This document shows, piece by piece, positions 46,073 to 56,611 of a stretch of DNA of 64,000 bases. The notes below the pieces were generated by a model. It was not told where the DNA came from. It did no database searches and saw nothing but the letters and a program-made list of their open reading frames with translations. Made by a program: the position numbers and the translations under genes. The DNA is taken from the NCBI GenBank assembly GCA_026545765.1, contig CM048840.1:31748765-31812764 (forward strand), written 5' to 3'. Positions within the stretch are counted from its first letter, which is position 1. Every line of letters starts with the position of its first letter. Origin of the DNA: Plantago major. Its lineage: Eukaryota; Streptophyta; Magnoliopsida; Lamiales; Plantaginaceae.

Positions 46073-46656
46073 TCAATTACCCCCTGCGGGAGAATCCCTC
46101 ATGCACCTTGCATTGGAATGTCTTTGAACACGGGTGGGGGGGCATCTTGCTGCATCTGTCACCGGATCCTCACACTTACATTTATTAAACATAACCTTTA
46201 GTTGTTCAAATCGTGGTTCATTAACCACGTAGTACCACTTAGCGTGACAGTCATAGCGCATTATCGCTGCCCAAACCTTCAAGTCGACTCGATTCCTACC
46301 ACCATTGAAGCTAATGCAACCACGACGTTTACAAGGCCAAGTGAGGATCCTGTGTAGAAAAAGTGCCTTGTATAGAGCTTCTCCACCTCAGCCTTCATGT
46401 CTTCCAACGTATAGTTGGCACCTTGCTCTGCAAGCTGGTTCTGCACCACCAGTAGGGCTTGCTCCTGCTTGTGAGGATAACACCACATCCCTAGCTCGGC
46501 ACACTTCAACAAACTGTGAAGCATGAATACCACACTTTCCTTGGTCATCTTTCCATCGTATAAATGGAAGTCTTGATAGGTACGAGCAGCATTCTCTTGG
46601 TCTTCCGTCCATATTTTTGCATCAGGGATCACATTCCACGGCTCACTGGAAGACAT
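46073..46656 (-). CDS. Myb/SANT-like domain protein 2, Harbinger cargo, possibly frameshifted
   Basis: ATG at 46656 opens MSSSEPWNVIPDAKIWTEDQ. It is a distant relative of the gene at 43489: both have the GLW/GMW, GANYT, Kx..RH and LTW spacing typical of Myb/SANT-like domains. The continuation ILTWPCKRRG ... KVWAAIMRYD ... NEPRFEQLKVMF (to 46073) is in a second frame, so there is a shift at about 46345, or an unrecognised small intron. A CxC and Cys-Pro rich tail ends PAGGN. If broken, the first 100-odd residues can still be made. The function is inferred to be DNA binding. Confidence 0.55.
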
Positions 46657-46734
46657 CTTGCAAAGCGTGTTTGAGTTGGATATTTGATCTGATATTGAGT
46701 TGTTGAGTGTGAGTTTTGGATGAATAAGTGTAGT

Positions 46735-46744
46735 CTATTTATAG
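46735..46744 (-). promoter_or_regulatory. Probable TATA box of Myb/SANT-like gene 2
   Basis: CTATAAATAG on the minus strand, 79 bp upstream of the ATG. A strong match to plant TATA boxes; position supports a short leader. Confidence 0.5.
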
Positions 46745-47373
46745 TGAAACGAGTCAAAATTCATGTTGGAATTGAGATTTCAAATTCAAATGAAATTGAG
46801 ATTCACCTTGGAATTCAATCCTTGGAATTAGGTTTGATGATGTCTAGTCAGGTATCCAATGGAACCTATCCTCATTAAGTGTAGACAACAATCCTTCAAT
46901 GTCATTATCCATATCTTGTACTAGATTTTTTTTGTTTTTTTTCTAATTTTTTCATTCTGATTACAATCTCAATAAATTAAAAAACGAGTTTTAAGTAATT
47001 TCAAATTCTAAACACTCTTATAATATGATAAATATAAAAAACTAATATTGACGGCCTTATCACGACCTGTTGGACAATTTTTTTCTGCAGTGGTCGTTAA
47101 ATCAGCCTCAGCTCACGATCGCCACTATTCACGGCCTTAGCTAAGACCCATTGGGAGTGGTTTACTTGTGATCAATGAAAGGATGGGCAGTTTACAATAC
47201 TACCCAATAAACTTTATTCCAACATGAAATCCAAAAAATATGTGTAAAAAGTATGTCATTATTGCACCACACACTCAATGGATCTCCATAAATACATGAC
47301 TTGGCGTGTTGGTTTGTTCTAGTTGCACTCATTCCACAAGTTTCTAACCTTTTGCAAAATAACACACACAACA
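46745..47373. other. Divergent promoter region between cargo genes
   Basis: About 630 bp lie between the leftward Myb/SANT-like gene 2 and the rightward PB1-like gene, so both promoters must lie here. A CACGGCCTTA..AAGACC word at 47051 recurs at 47137. Confidence 0.4.
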
Positions 47374-48257
47374 ATGGCTAACTTTGCTAATGAGGTGATG
47401 CATGGAGCTGGAGAAGGCAACAGTGGAGGAATCGACATAGGTTTTCCCGTTAAACTACTTTACAAGTACTAATCCAGTGAAATAGAGGGAGTTACACATT
47501 AAATTGATCATTTGCATGTTGAAAACTAGATCGAAATATTATTGATAAAGTTAATTCAATAACATAATTTCTAAGTGATGATAGATGTCAATTACTTTGA
47601 ATTTCGCATAGTTAATTCAATAACATAAATTGATTGTTTTTGTTGCAGTTCTTAAGTCGAATTTCCGCACGATACGCTTGAGAGTTGGTGGTCGTTGGTT
47701 CGATCCAACACCTCCCGAAGTTTCCTACGAGGGCGATTTGCTTCGTTACATCCACAACGTCCGCCCCGGCCCCCCGGCCAATTCTCCTTTGCACACCTCC
47801 TCAACATGGTGCATAAACTAGGCATCAGTCGCATTCCCCACTTCTTTTGGTACCGTGCCAATGGAGCTTCCCTCTCGGAAGGCCTAAAGCCGATCCAAGG
47901 CGATGAGGACTTTGATGCGATGTGGCAAATTGTGGAGGCTAATGGAGAAACAAGTGTTGACATGTTCATGCAAGACACTGAATTGGAGTGGATGATGATG
48001 GAGAGATGATCGAGTATGTTATTCCACCAGCGGTTCCGCTAATGAGCGGAAACTTTGATGCTATGCCTCACCACTGCGCGGCAGTCCGTCTGGACGAGCT
48101 TGACCGTGAAATTGGGAAATGCACAATAGAGCTCATGGAGTTGACCGGGGAGAGACCATACATGACGACTAATGCTTTCGCCTTTGGGGTCTTTCGTGAT
48201 CGTGAAGCTGCACTTAGGAGTGGATTGCGCTGCTACTCCGAACTTGGCTTGTTTTAA
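47374..48257 (+). pseudogene. PB1-like domain protein, Harbinger cargo, frameshifted
   Basis: Exon 1 (47374-47440, MANFANEVMHGAGEG) joins exon 2 at 47647 with consistent phase (VLKSNFRTIRLRVGGRWFD). The sequence follows the plant PB1-like domain also seen at the N termini of some transposase-derived proteins: GGRWFD, an acidic loop, FAHLLNMVHKLGI, FFWYRANGASLSEGLKPI, DFDAMW. The frame changes at a C-rich stretch near 47765-47780 and again at a GAT repeat near 47990. The last part (EMIEYVIPPAVPLM ... CYSELGLF) is open to 48257. Both shifts sit in low-complexity sequence, so sequencing error is possible. PB1-type domains mediate protein pairing; this is inference. Confidence 0.55.
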
Positions 48258-48941
48258 TTGAACTTTGATGGACTGTTTATGATGATTTAGTATTCTGCCT
48301 TATTAGACTTTGTTATTATGTACCTAAATGGTCATTCTGCATGGTGACCCTTAGCTTCTTCTGAACAATCATTGTTTTGGTATAATTCGGCTATTTGAAG
48401 CATGGAATATATTATGTATTTTGGATTATGTATTCCCCCTTAATTAATCCTCCGTAAATTTGAAATTACTTTATTACACACTATATTCATTATCTTGTAT
48501 GATTATAGTTTTCAACCCCAAAAACAATTTCACCATCAATCGCGAAAATTATTTTTGTCAAACATATACACACACACACACAAATATACTCTAATTAATT
48601 ATAATCCTAGCCTTTTTGACAAGTTTTATTCTATTATCAATTTAGTACAGGGAGAATAATCATGCATGTATATACAATTACATTTGTCTTATCAATTCTG
48701 ATGTTGGTGACAATCTCTTGTGTGTATCAACAAGCAATAAAGAATTGTTCATCATAACACACATTAAAAGATGTGGCTCCATTAATTTATAATTAATTTG
48801 CACATCAATCCAAACTCTATCTATCCCCCATCAATAATTCTAACCGATTAAAAAGTTGGAGAACAGTGAACATTTGCTCACTGCCTTCAAAGCTTCCTGA
48901 AAAAAAAAACCCTTCGAATTTCTTCGAAACCCTAGGCAAAA
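48258..48941. other. Spacer with (CA)n tract
   Basis: No gene seen. A short (CA)n tract lies at about 48567-48582, and an A-run at 48899-48909 just before the B3 gene start. Confidence 0.4.
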
Positions 48942-50708
48942 ATGAAAACCATGGAACGTAACGATGAATTCGTCATCACACTGACTGAGGAAGTGAATTG
49001 TACTCTGGTAAGATCCTCTATGTCTCTCGAGTTCATACTTAGTGTTCGAATTACAATCTTTCAACTTTTCTAAATTGAAATCGGCTTTGTTTCTGGAATA
49101 GGAATTTCCGTCTTTTTTTACGCGCGCTTACGGATGTAGTTGCCAATGGACATCAAGTTGCGTGTTGGTTTGGATGGGAAAATCTGGCCAGCCCAGGCTC
49201 TCCGGCACGGCGACACAATGTTTCTAGCCAGAGCCTGGTCTGATCTGGTGAAGGCTCACGGGATCAAGAAAGGCTACACTCTACAATTCACTTACGGCAT
49301 GGGACATCACTTTCAGCTTCAAATCTTCAACAAGCTCGGGAAAGCAATGGAATATCCACACTTAAACGGTAAAAAACACTGGGGTTACTCGACAATTCTT
49401 GGTCGGGAAAGGTGCCCCCAACCTGCGGACACTTGGCCACAATCCAGTGAAGATTCCGGGAGCAACAGAGATGCGCCACCAGTAAAGGATGCTACCTCCG
49501 ATTCAGACGAGGTTTTGTTTGTGAAGGAGGTCACCTGGAAAGGTTTAATTCTTTACATTCATCACGTGGATTCATTTCGTAATTTTCGTTCAAAATATCA
49601 CAATCTTTAAGTTATTTGTTCAGAAAATGTTAATGGGATGTTAAAGTTAAACCGCAGTGATAACTTAAAGTTTGAACAGAAAATGTGCTCATTATGATGC
49701 TAATGGTGTTATCAGAGTAAAACATCAACAATTCATTATTTAGTATTGTATTGTGATTTGTGTTACTAGTACAGTACTTTGTCTTGAAATCTACCACTAA
49801 ATAAGTAGAGGCTTAATGTTAGATGTGTTATACAATCACTAAAGAGGTGTTATAACTTCAGACATTATTGCTTAGTCCATTAGGTTAGTGTAACCAAAAG
49901 TATTGATAAAATGTGTTTGAGTGTCAATCCAATTACAAGTATGTTCACTATGCTGATTTTGTATGTTTCAAATGTGAATTGACAATGCTCGAGAACTTAG
50001 TTTTGATAAATGGTTTGTGTTCCAAAGTTTTGAATTAAATATGCTAGCTGCATCTTCACATATTCAATTTCAAATTAGTTGCATTAAAAAGTATGTTGTC
50101 CAAATTTTGTAAAATGTCAAATTAACAATTGTTGATGCATGTTTCCAAATGACAATTGATTTTCAATGTGTGTAATTGAATCAACATGACCAGGCAAGGA
50201 AGTAGTAGGGAGTTCTAGTAAGGCAGTCAAGGGAAAGTCCAAGCGCATCAAGAAGGGACCACCGATTAGGCCAACCAACTCAGATGCTTACCAAAGAGTT
50301 TGCAATAACCGCCCGAGTGGAAAACATTGCATCATTATAATGCAGTGGACTTACGTGAATGAACCATTTGTGGTGGTAAGAAAACATTAAACTTAATGGC
50401 TGCATAGTAGTGGTGGCATTTTCAATAATGTTTCGACAGTTCGATCATTTAACCTTTTCATATGGCAGACTATACGAAAATCCTATGCGGAAACGGAGAT
50501 TAAGAAGAATGCCAAGGACATCACATTGAGGGTTGGTACGGCTGACTACCCCATCGTCACTATATGGAATAACCCGTTCAGGAGAATATCTTCGGGTTGG
50601 AAAGAATTCGTGACGGAGATAGGCTTAGAATTGGGTGATGTGCTGTTGATCCAACCTGACTTGGAGGACCGTCAAGTGTGGCATGTGAGAATCTTCAAGG
50701 AGGAGTGA
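48942..50708 (+). CDS. B3-domain protein with two B3 domains, Harbinger cargo, intact
   Basis: Four exons: 48942-49007, 49140-49542, 50194-50375, 50469-50708. All junctions are GT-AG and phases agree (0, 1, 0), giving 296 residues with no stop. B3 domain 1 covers about residues 10-85: FVITLTEEVNCTL, IKLRVGLDGKIW, WSDLVKAHGIKKGYTLQFTY and HFQLQIF, the plant B3 DNA-binding barrel order. A Ser/Asp-rich then Lys-rich linker follows (about 105-180). B3 domain 2 (about 195-296) has ITLRVGTADYPIVTIW, WKEFVTEIGLELGDVLLI and VWHVRIFKEE at the very end. REM-type B3 proteins bind DNA and have such arrangements. The gene lies inside the Harbinger, 850 bp from its right end. It is the best-preserved cargo gene; the target is unknown. 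Confidence 0.85.
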
Positions 50709-51544
50709 ACCATGGCCTCGGTTTGTGCCATTATTGTTATTCCTTTGACATTATCGTATTAAGTTGTATACGTTTTGTAAACATCTTGCTGTCTCTATCG
50801 TCTTTTGTTGCGTCTCGTGTCCAAGGTCTTATGATGTGTCATCCAGTCTTCTTTTGAGATGGGTAGTACCAATTGCTAATATTGTATTACTCAATCTGTT
50901 TGGCTATCATGGAACATTCATGATGTACTTATTCGATCCCGTTATGGTCTGTTATGTAATGGACTAAAGTAGATGTTAATTTGATTTAAGTTCCTGAAAA
51001 TTGTTCTATATATGCATGAATTTATTTTCTCGATCTGTCCTGTCTTTTTAAGTGTTATATGTCAAGCAAGAATTTCATGTATTATAAACTATGGAATATT
51101 CATTCATATATTAATTAATTTACAGACCCGTCATTTATATAATTAATATATTCATTCATATATTAATTAATCAAACTTAGGTTTGCTTAATCTTCAACAC
51201 CATCCCAATCTTCCATTGTCTTACTTTAATTGGTTGTAAGTTGTTAAGAGGATGACAATTACTAATAAAGTTTGGAGGGAATTTTAAAAATAATATCAAA
51301 TTTGGAGGGAAAGGGTAACATCTTGTATTCTTATAACACTACCAAGCTGTGAGAAATGTGGGTGTAAAAGTAAGGGTGAATTTGTCCTTTCACATGACCT
51401 ACAACTACAAATACACACTGACGTGTAAAACATATTTTTGTACCAATCGGGGGGTTTTACCGAAACACACAGCTTTTTACACACAATTTCGCATGGGCCG
51501 AAAATGCGTGTAAAAATAATGGTTGACTTAAACGCATGCGTTTT
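50709..51544. other. Harbinger right non-coding end
   Basis: 3' region of the B3 gene and subterminal DNA. A direct repeat ATATTCATTCATATATTAATTAA occurs near 51098 and 51150. GC-richer subterminal words GATTGGTA, GTGTGTTT and GGCCCATG near 51430-51500 echo the left end. Confidence 0.5.
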
Positions 51545-51841
51545 CCTACCAATCACACCATTAGAGATGAAAGTCTACATGTATTCACCAGCAATGGGTT
51601 ACTCTGTATAGTTGAAAAATGACCAAAAGAAAGTGATCTATAGGTTCCGCAAGTCACTTGGACCTACATGCACCAGATGCTAACATATTTTCTAGACTCA
51701 TTTGGCTCACTTCAAAAGTTTTACCACTACCAAGTACCAATGAATAGTTATGATAACCCGGAAAATTCAGAATCCAAAACTGGATCGATCTGTGTTCATC
51801 AAAGCAGCATGGCAGTAACAACAAAACAGCTCTTCAAATGT

Positions 51842-54216
51842 TTATTTCTTGGTTTGAGATGGGGTGATGAACTTGGTAACAATATGACAGTCGGGTGGCG
51901 TGATGTTGGTATAATAATTGTGAATTGTGCCTGTGATTTCAAACCCAAATTTCTTGTAGAACTTGATGGCATCTTCATTGTTTGTTTGCACATGTAAGTA
52001 GACCTCTCCAATGTTCTGCTTTGCACTGACCTCAAGCACATGATTCAAAAGCTTTGTACCTGAATGATATGAAAATTGGTTCACGTTAAGTTTCATCAAG
52101 TTAAAGTATGAGGGCACATGGCATATCCATAAAATTTTCTAGTACACTACATGTCGTAGGTAGGAAAAGCCAAAAAAAAAACTTTTTGCTGCCTAAGTCT
52201 TCGAGACAACTTGTTCCATAATGTTATGTTATGATCATTAAAAAGAAGCATCTTATTATAATACACACAAAACACAACTATATCAAAAATACAGTGCCAA
52301 CAAAAATGTCGAATGGAGTCCCTCAAAAAATAGCCTGTCACTGAAATACAGGGAAATTTTAATGCCACAGGTCAAAACTGGTGTTTTTAGGTGTTTCTAA
52401 CCAGGTTTTGTTGGTTTTAATGCCTTCCCAAACAGTCTATAAGTCTTCATGAGAATCTGTTTCTAAACATTGAAACTAGCTTGAGTTTATGTTTAGGAAT
52501 TCTACCATGATACTTAACGGTTCCAGACAGAATAGGTCGCCGAAAACCCAACCAAGATATAGCAAATTAAATGGAGCAAGATTCATGAAATGCAAATTAT
52601 TTATAGCTTACTTCACAGTTCACACTATGACTTTGCAGTATCAACCTTTCCCCACTCATTCCCTAGTTGGAAATGGAGTGTAACATAAGAACCACACAAT
52701 ATACCCATGTATTTGATGTAAACAATGGAGTTAAGAAATGAGATACTCACCAATACCCAACCCTCGATAAGGAGCCAAAACACCGAGAGTCATTATGTAT
52801 ACTCGAATAGCACCATCTTCCTTCTTCTCAAGGCGGCATGCCACGGAACCAACACAAATGTCAGTGTAATAGGCTGCAAGTAGATAAACATCGTAAGTGT
52901 TTCTCTATGGAACACAAGAAACCAGGCCTTTACCATGCCTACGTCATAATTTATCTACTGTTCTTGGTTGACAATTCCAATCTACAGCACAACTAAAAAA
53001 ATTGAAATAGTCACTATTCTTTGTTTGGTTTCACTAGCCGATCTCAATATTCTTCTAGGCCTACATCGACTAGGTGGAAAACATTACACTGTTCACCAAG
53101 CCGAACATCCAGTAAATTAATTTCCTATGCTATGAACCCTGATAATAATGCATTGCTTCATTCTCTTCACCTTTTCGTATGTGTGGGTGGGGGTGTCCTT
53201 GATCGACATCTCATGTTTATGATACCTAATTAACTGCCAGCGAATGCTAGTTCCATTTTTAGACCTTTCCCTCTTGTATTTCCTTCGTTTTTCTTACTAG
53301 TGAACCGTGCCACAGTGGTGAATGCCAAAATAACAACTTTTGTATGCTTGTATAGAGCAATCCCACTCCTGAGTTTCGATGCAATTTATCATATTTGTTT
53401 AGACTATTGGTTCTTGGTCTAGAACTAGTTCTGGGCAGCAGACCATAAACATATCTCAGATTTCACTTTGATCAAACAACAAAACCAGCACCAGATATCT
53501 AACTTCTAATCACACCCACTATAAAATTCTACCCCTTAGCAGAGAAAACCACGAGCAAGTCTCATAGAAGACTTGATTTTCCTAAATGGTTGTTGGCTCA
53601 AGTGGTAAGAACCTTGAGTTCACTTAAGCAAGGTTGTGGATGTAGAGAGCCGCCCCTCAAAAAGGGTCACATGGTGCTCGGTTGTGTTAGTTGCATACCA
53701 TTGAGAAATAAACTAGGTGAGTATGACAAACACTGGTATAAGAGAATATGGTCTTTCCTTATATTCAGAGGAAAATCAGGAATTTGACGAAAACCACATA
53801 CAAATGCACCTGTTAATCCCAACACATGACCAAATTCACCCAACCACCAACTGAAGACTTAACTGAATCAGCAAAATCCAAGTAAAATTATATTCCCTCA
53901 TCATACCTGACCATACTAATTCTCCAATACCATAACTAAAACCCTAAATCCCAAATGTGACACGTATAACAAATACAAATCTCAACCCAAAATTGGTCAA
54001 AAACAGGAGAAACCCAGATTCGAAACAATAAAACAAGTAGCTCAGAGGCGAAAAAATACCTAATTTGGTAAAATCTCCCGAGGCAAGAGCATCGGCGTAA
54101 TACTTGTCGTTGTATCTGACAGGGAATAGGGCTGTGTTGAGCTTTTTGAGTTGCATCAGATTCTTGTCCCTCAATCCGTCCAGTGAGATTGATACCTCTC
54201 TCCCTGCCGAACCCAT
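51842..54216 (-). CDS. NAA50: N-alpha-acetyltransferase 50 (NatE catalytic subunit), three exons
   Basis: Exons 54060-54216, 52751-52873 and 51842-52059 join in phase to 165 residues. The GNAT fold is clear: FPVRYNDKYYADAL near the N terminus for peptide binding, VYIMTLGVLAPYRGLGIGTK with the acetyl-CoA loop RGLGIG at 89-94, and NNEDAIKFYKKFGFE in the C-terminal half. Tyr78 and His116 (in YLHVQ) match the catalytic pair known from human NAA50. The enzyme acetylates N-terminal Met of nascent chains on ribosomes; in plants loss causes stunting and ER stress. The start MGSAGREVS follows a G/T-rich leader. The gene is intact and its stop lies 283 bp from the Harbinger right end. Confidence 0.95.
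53587..53772 (+). mobile_element. tRNA-derived SINE in NAA50 intron 1
   Basis: GGTTGTTGGCTCAAGTGGTA carries a box A-like TGGCTCAAGTGG; a degenerate box B lies about 35-45 bp on (AAGGTTGTGGATG). The tail CTAGGTGAGTATGACAAACA to TTATATTCA is shared with the copy at 37150. It resembles Au-type plant SINEs. The orientation is opposite to NAA50. Confidence 0.75.
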
Positions 54217-54480
54217 TCTTGTCTTTCACACAATCGCACAGGGTGGGTGGGTGGTGGTGCACTGAGTGGTGGTGGAAGAGATCTGGAGGTGAGGATGATG
54301 AAAACAATGGTAGAGGTGGTGGGTGTGGTGGTGGGGCGGGGTGTGGTGGTGGGGCGGTGGTTGGTGGAGGTGGTTAGAGAGAGAATAGAGAGGAGAGAAA
54401 GAAGAGAGATGGAGAAGATAGTATGAATGAGTATTTTAGGTTAAAGGGTATAAAAGTCAATAAAAAATATAGATGAGAGA

Positions 54481-56191
54481 TGTTAAACGCAACTCAATTT
54501 TCGTTAAACACAACACAAAATATTTGTAACTTTACCAAAATGCCCCCAACTCAAAAACAATCTTAAAAACTTAACGAAAAATAGAAATAACTCGTATATG
54601 CAAACACAAAAACATTAACATGTACGATCGAACACAAAATAACAACTTTAAACATAAATCGAAAAAAAATTTTAAAAAAATTTCGAAAAATATTTCGTTT
54701 ATAAATCTGAAAGTTGAAATTTGTTTGAACTCGTTGAAATACATTCAAGAGAACCATATATTCAATTCCGGCGTTTAGACACTTACAAAAAAGAAAGAAA
54801 AAAAAACCTGCGGATGAAGAACTGGCCGGTTTTAAAACCGGCCATTTCATGAAGTGAAACCGGCCAGTTCTTCATCCCTCAGATTTTTTCTTTTTCCTTT
54901 TTTTTTAGTGTCTAAACGTCGAAATTTGGATATGGTTCCTTCTTGAAAGTTGTAGATCTTGGTCGTATCTACGCGTGGACACCAAGATCAGGTCAATCGG
55001 AGTTCATATGAGAAATTTATGGCCAAAATACCAAGGCTGCTCCATCGTAGTTCGAATTCCGCGCGCTTTCACTTAAACGGCTTTAAAATATTCGTCCGAA
55101 CTTCGAATTCACTTCCGTTTCGACTGATCAACTCCATTTTCAACCAGATTTCAGGTATTATAACTTTCAAATATATTTTTTATGAGTTTTATTAGTTTTT
55201 TGTTACGTTTTCGTGTTTTGTAGGTGTTTGGTAAAAATGCATTGAAACAAGGTTAAAGCAGTGCATATTAATGCATTAATGGAAGCATGAAAGTTCCATG
55301 ATCTAAAAGGTAGTTGAAAAGGGAGTTGATCAGTCGAGATGGAAGTGGATTAGTTGACGTTTTATGAATTGACTACGATGGCGGCTTGGCATTTTGGTCA
55401 TAAATTTCACATATGAACTCCGATTGACCTGATCTTGGTATCCACGAGTAGATAAGACCAAGATCTACAACTTTCAAGAAGAAACCATATCCAAATTTCG
55501 ACGTTTAGACACTCAAAAAATGGAAAAAGAAAAAATCTGAGGGATGAAGAACTGGCCGGTTTTAAAACCGGCCAATTCTTGAAATGGCCGGTTTTAAACC
55601 GGCCACTTCTTGAAATGGCCGGTTTTAAAACCGGCCACTTCATGAAATGGCCGGTTTTAAAACCGGCAAGTTCTTCATCCGCAGGTTTTTTCTTTCTTTC
55701 TTTTTTTTAAGTGTCTAAACGCTGGAATTTGGATATGGTTCCTTCTTGAAAGTTGCATATCTTGGTCGTATCTACGCGTGGACACCAAGATCAGGTCAAT
55801 CGGAGTTCATATGAGAAATTTATGGCCAAAATACCAAGGCTGCTCCATCGTAGTTCGAATTTCGCGCGCTTTCACTTAAACTGCTCTAAAATATCCGTCC
55901 GAACTCCGAATCCACTTCCGTTTCGACCGATCAACTAAGTTTTCAACCATCTTTCAGGTCTTGGATTTTATAAACGAAATATTTTCCGAAATTTTTTTAA
56001 TTTTTTTTTTTCGATTTATGTTTAAAGTTGTTATTTTGTGTTCGATCGTGCATGTTAATGTTTTTGTGTTTGCATATACGAGTTATTTCGATTTTTCGTT
56101 AAGTTTGTAAGATTGTTTTTGAGTTGGGGGCATTTTGTTAAAGTTACAAATATTTTGTGTTGCGTTTAGCCGAAAACGTGTTGCGTTTAGT
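54481..56191. mobile_element. Foldback DNA element with about 230-bp inverted repeats
   Basis: The left arm (54481-54712) and right arm (55965-56191) are inverted copies: for example AACACAAAATATTTGTAACTTT at 54510 is mirrored by AAAGTTACAAATATTTTGTG near 56139-56158, and TTTAAACATAAATCGAAAAA near 54650 by its complement near 56010. The middle holds two direct copies (about 54958-55060 and 55763-55861) of a segment starting CTTGGTCGTATCTACGCGTG, plus an inverted relative (55396-55470). Clusters of a 20-bp palindrome are described separately. No coding gene and no clear target duplication were seen; a MULE-type foldback is possible. Confidence 0.8.
55549..55680. repeat. Array of palindromes GGCCGGTTTTAAAACCGGCC
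   Basis: Four units start at 55554, 55586, 55617 and 55649 (31-32 bp apart); each is the 20-bp palindrome or one base off it, separated by ACTTCTTGAAAT-like spacers. A fifth full copy lies at 54824-54843 beside the inner end of the left arm, followed by a half copy. Confidence 0.95.
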
Positions 56192-56304
56192 AGCGGTGTT
56201 TATGATTTGAGGGTAAAGATGAAAGTTAATTTTTTTAATTATTGATTCTAGGAGGTACGGGCTTGATTTCTACTCTAATTTACCATTTGAGGGTAAAGAT
56301 GAAA

Positions 56305-56611
56305 TGTTATGGATAAATACACATGAGTTAGTGGTTGGGAAGGTTAATGCATACATGGGTTAGTGGATGAGAAGGTTAATGCATACATGTGTTAGTGGAT
56401 GAGAGGAGTAATGCATACATGAGTTAGTGGATGAGAGGAGTAATGCATACAAGTTAGTGGAGAAGTAATTGTCTCTTCATATACTATTAGTCTATTAGTC
56501 CCTTGGTATGCTTTTTCTCTTGTATAAATACCTACCATGTACTTCCATATTGACATAAGAATGAACTCTCCATTCTCTCTTCTATGCTTATTTATTAATT
56601 TTCTTTTAACA
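56305..56611 (+). mobile_element. LTR of a copia-like retrotransposon (fossil)
   Basis: The LTR runs TGTTA...TAACA (307 bp), has a TATA-like TATAAATA at about 56523, and is followed at once by CGTTATCAGCACGA, a primer-binding region seen after plant copia LTRs. Downstream DNA to about 57950 is the decayed internal region with no readable gene. No second LTR was found, so the element is broken and its age cannot be estimated from LTR divergence. Confidence 0.7.
56310..56466. repeat. Minisatellite GTTAGTGGATGAGA..AATGCATACAT
   Basis: Four to five imperfect units of about 34-36 bp, with the core GAGTTAGTGGATGAGAGGAG and AATGCATACAT. It lies in the U3 part of the LTR fossil. Confidence 0.85.

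Larger units (their letters stand above)
39251..51559 (+). mobile_element. Oversized PIF/Harbinger element with cargo genes, 12.3 kb
   Basis: GGTGTGATTGGTAGG (39251-39265) and its exact complement CCTACCAATCACACC (51545-51559) face each other, flanked by ATTAG on both sides (39246-39250, 51560-51564), which contains the TTA that PIF elements duplicate. Inside are the two standard genes, a DDE transposase (40379-41648) and a Myb-like ORF1 protein (41894-42970). There are also four more genes: two Myb/SANT-like on the minus strand, one PB1-like and one double-B3 on the plus strand. Typical plant Harbingers are roughly 3-6 kb with two genes. It lies between NAA50 and CCR4-6. No inner copy of the terminal repeat was noticed, so one element is the simplest reading; nesting or two neighbouring copies sharing ends remains possible. 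Confidence 0.75.

Noticed and set aside
54183-54377. Gly-rich plus-strand frame upstream of NAA50
   Set aside because: It is a translation of the G/T-rich 5' leader and promoter of NAA50 in the antisense direction.
55549-55680. CRISPR-like array of palindromic repeats
   Set aside because: Spacers of about 12 bp are themselves repeated, no cas gene is near, and the setting is a eukaryotic foldback element.
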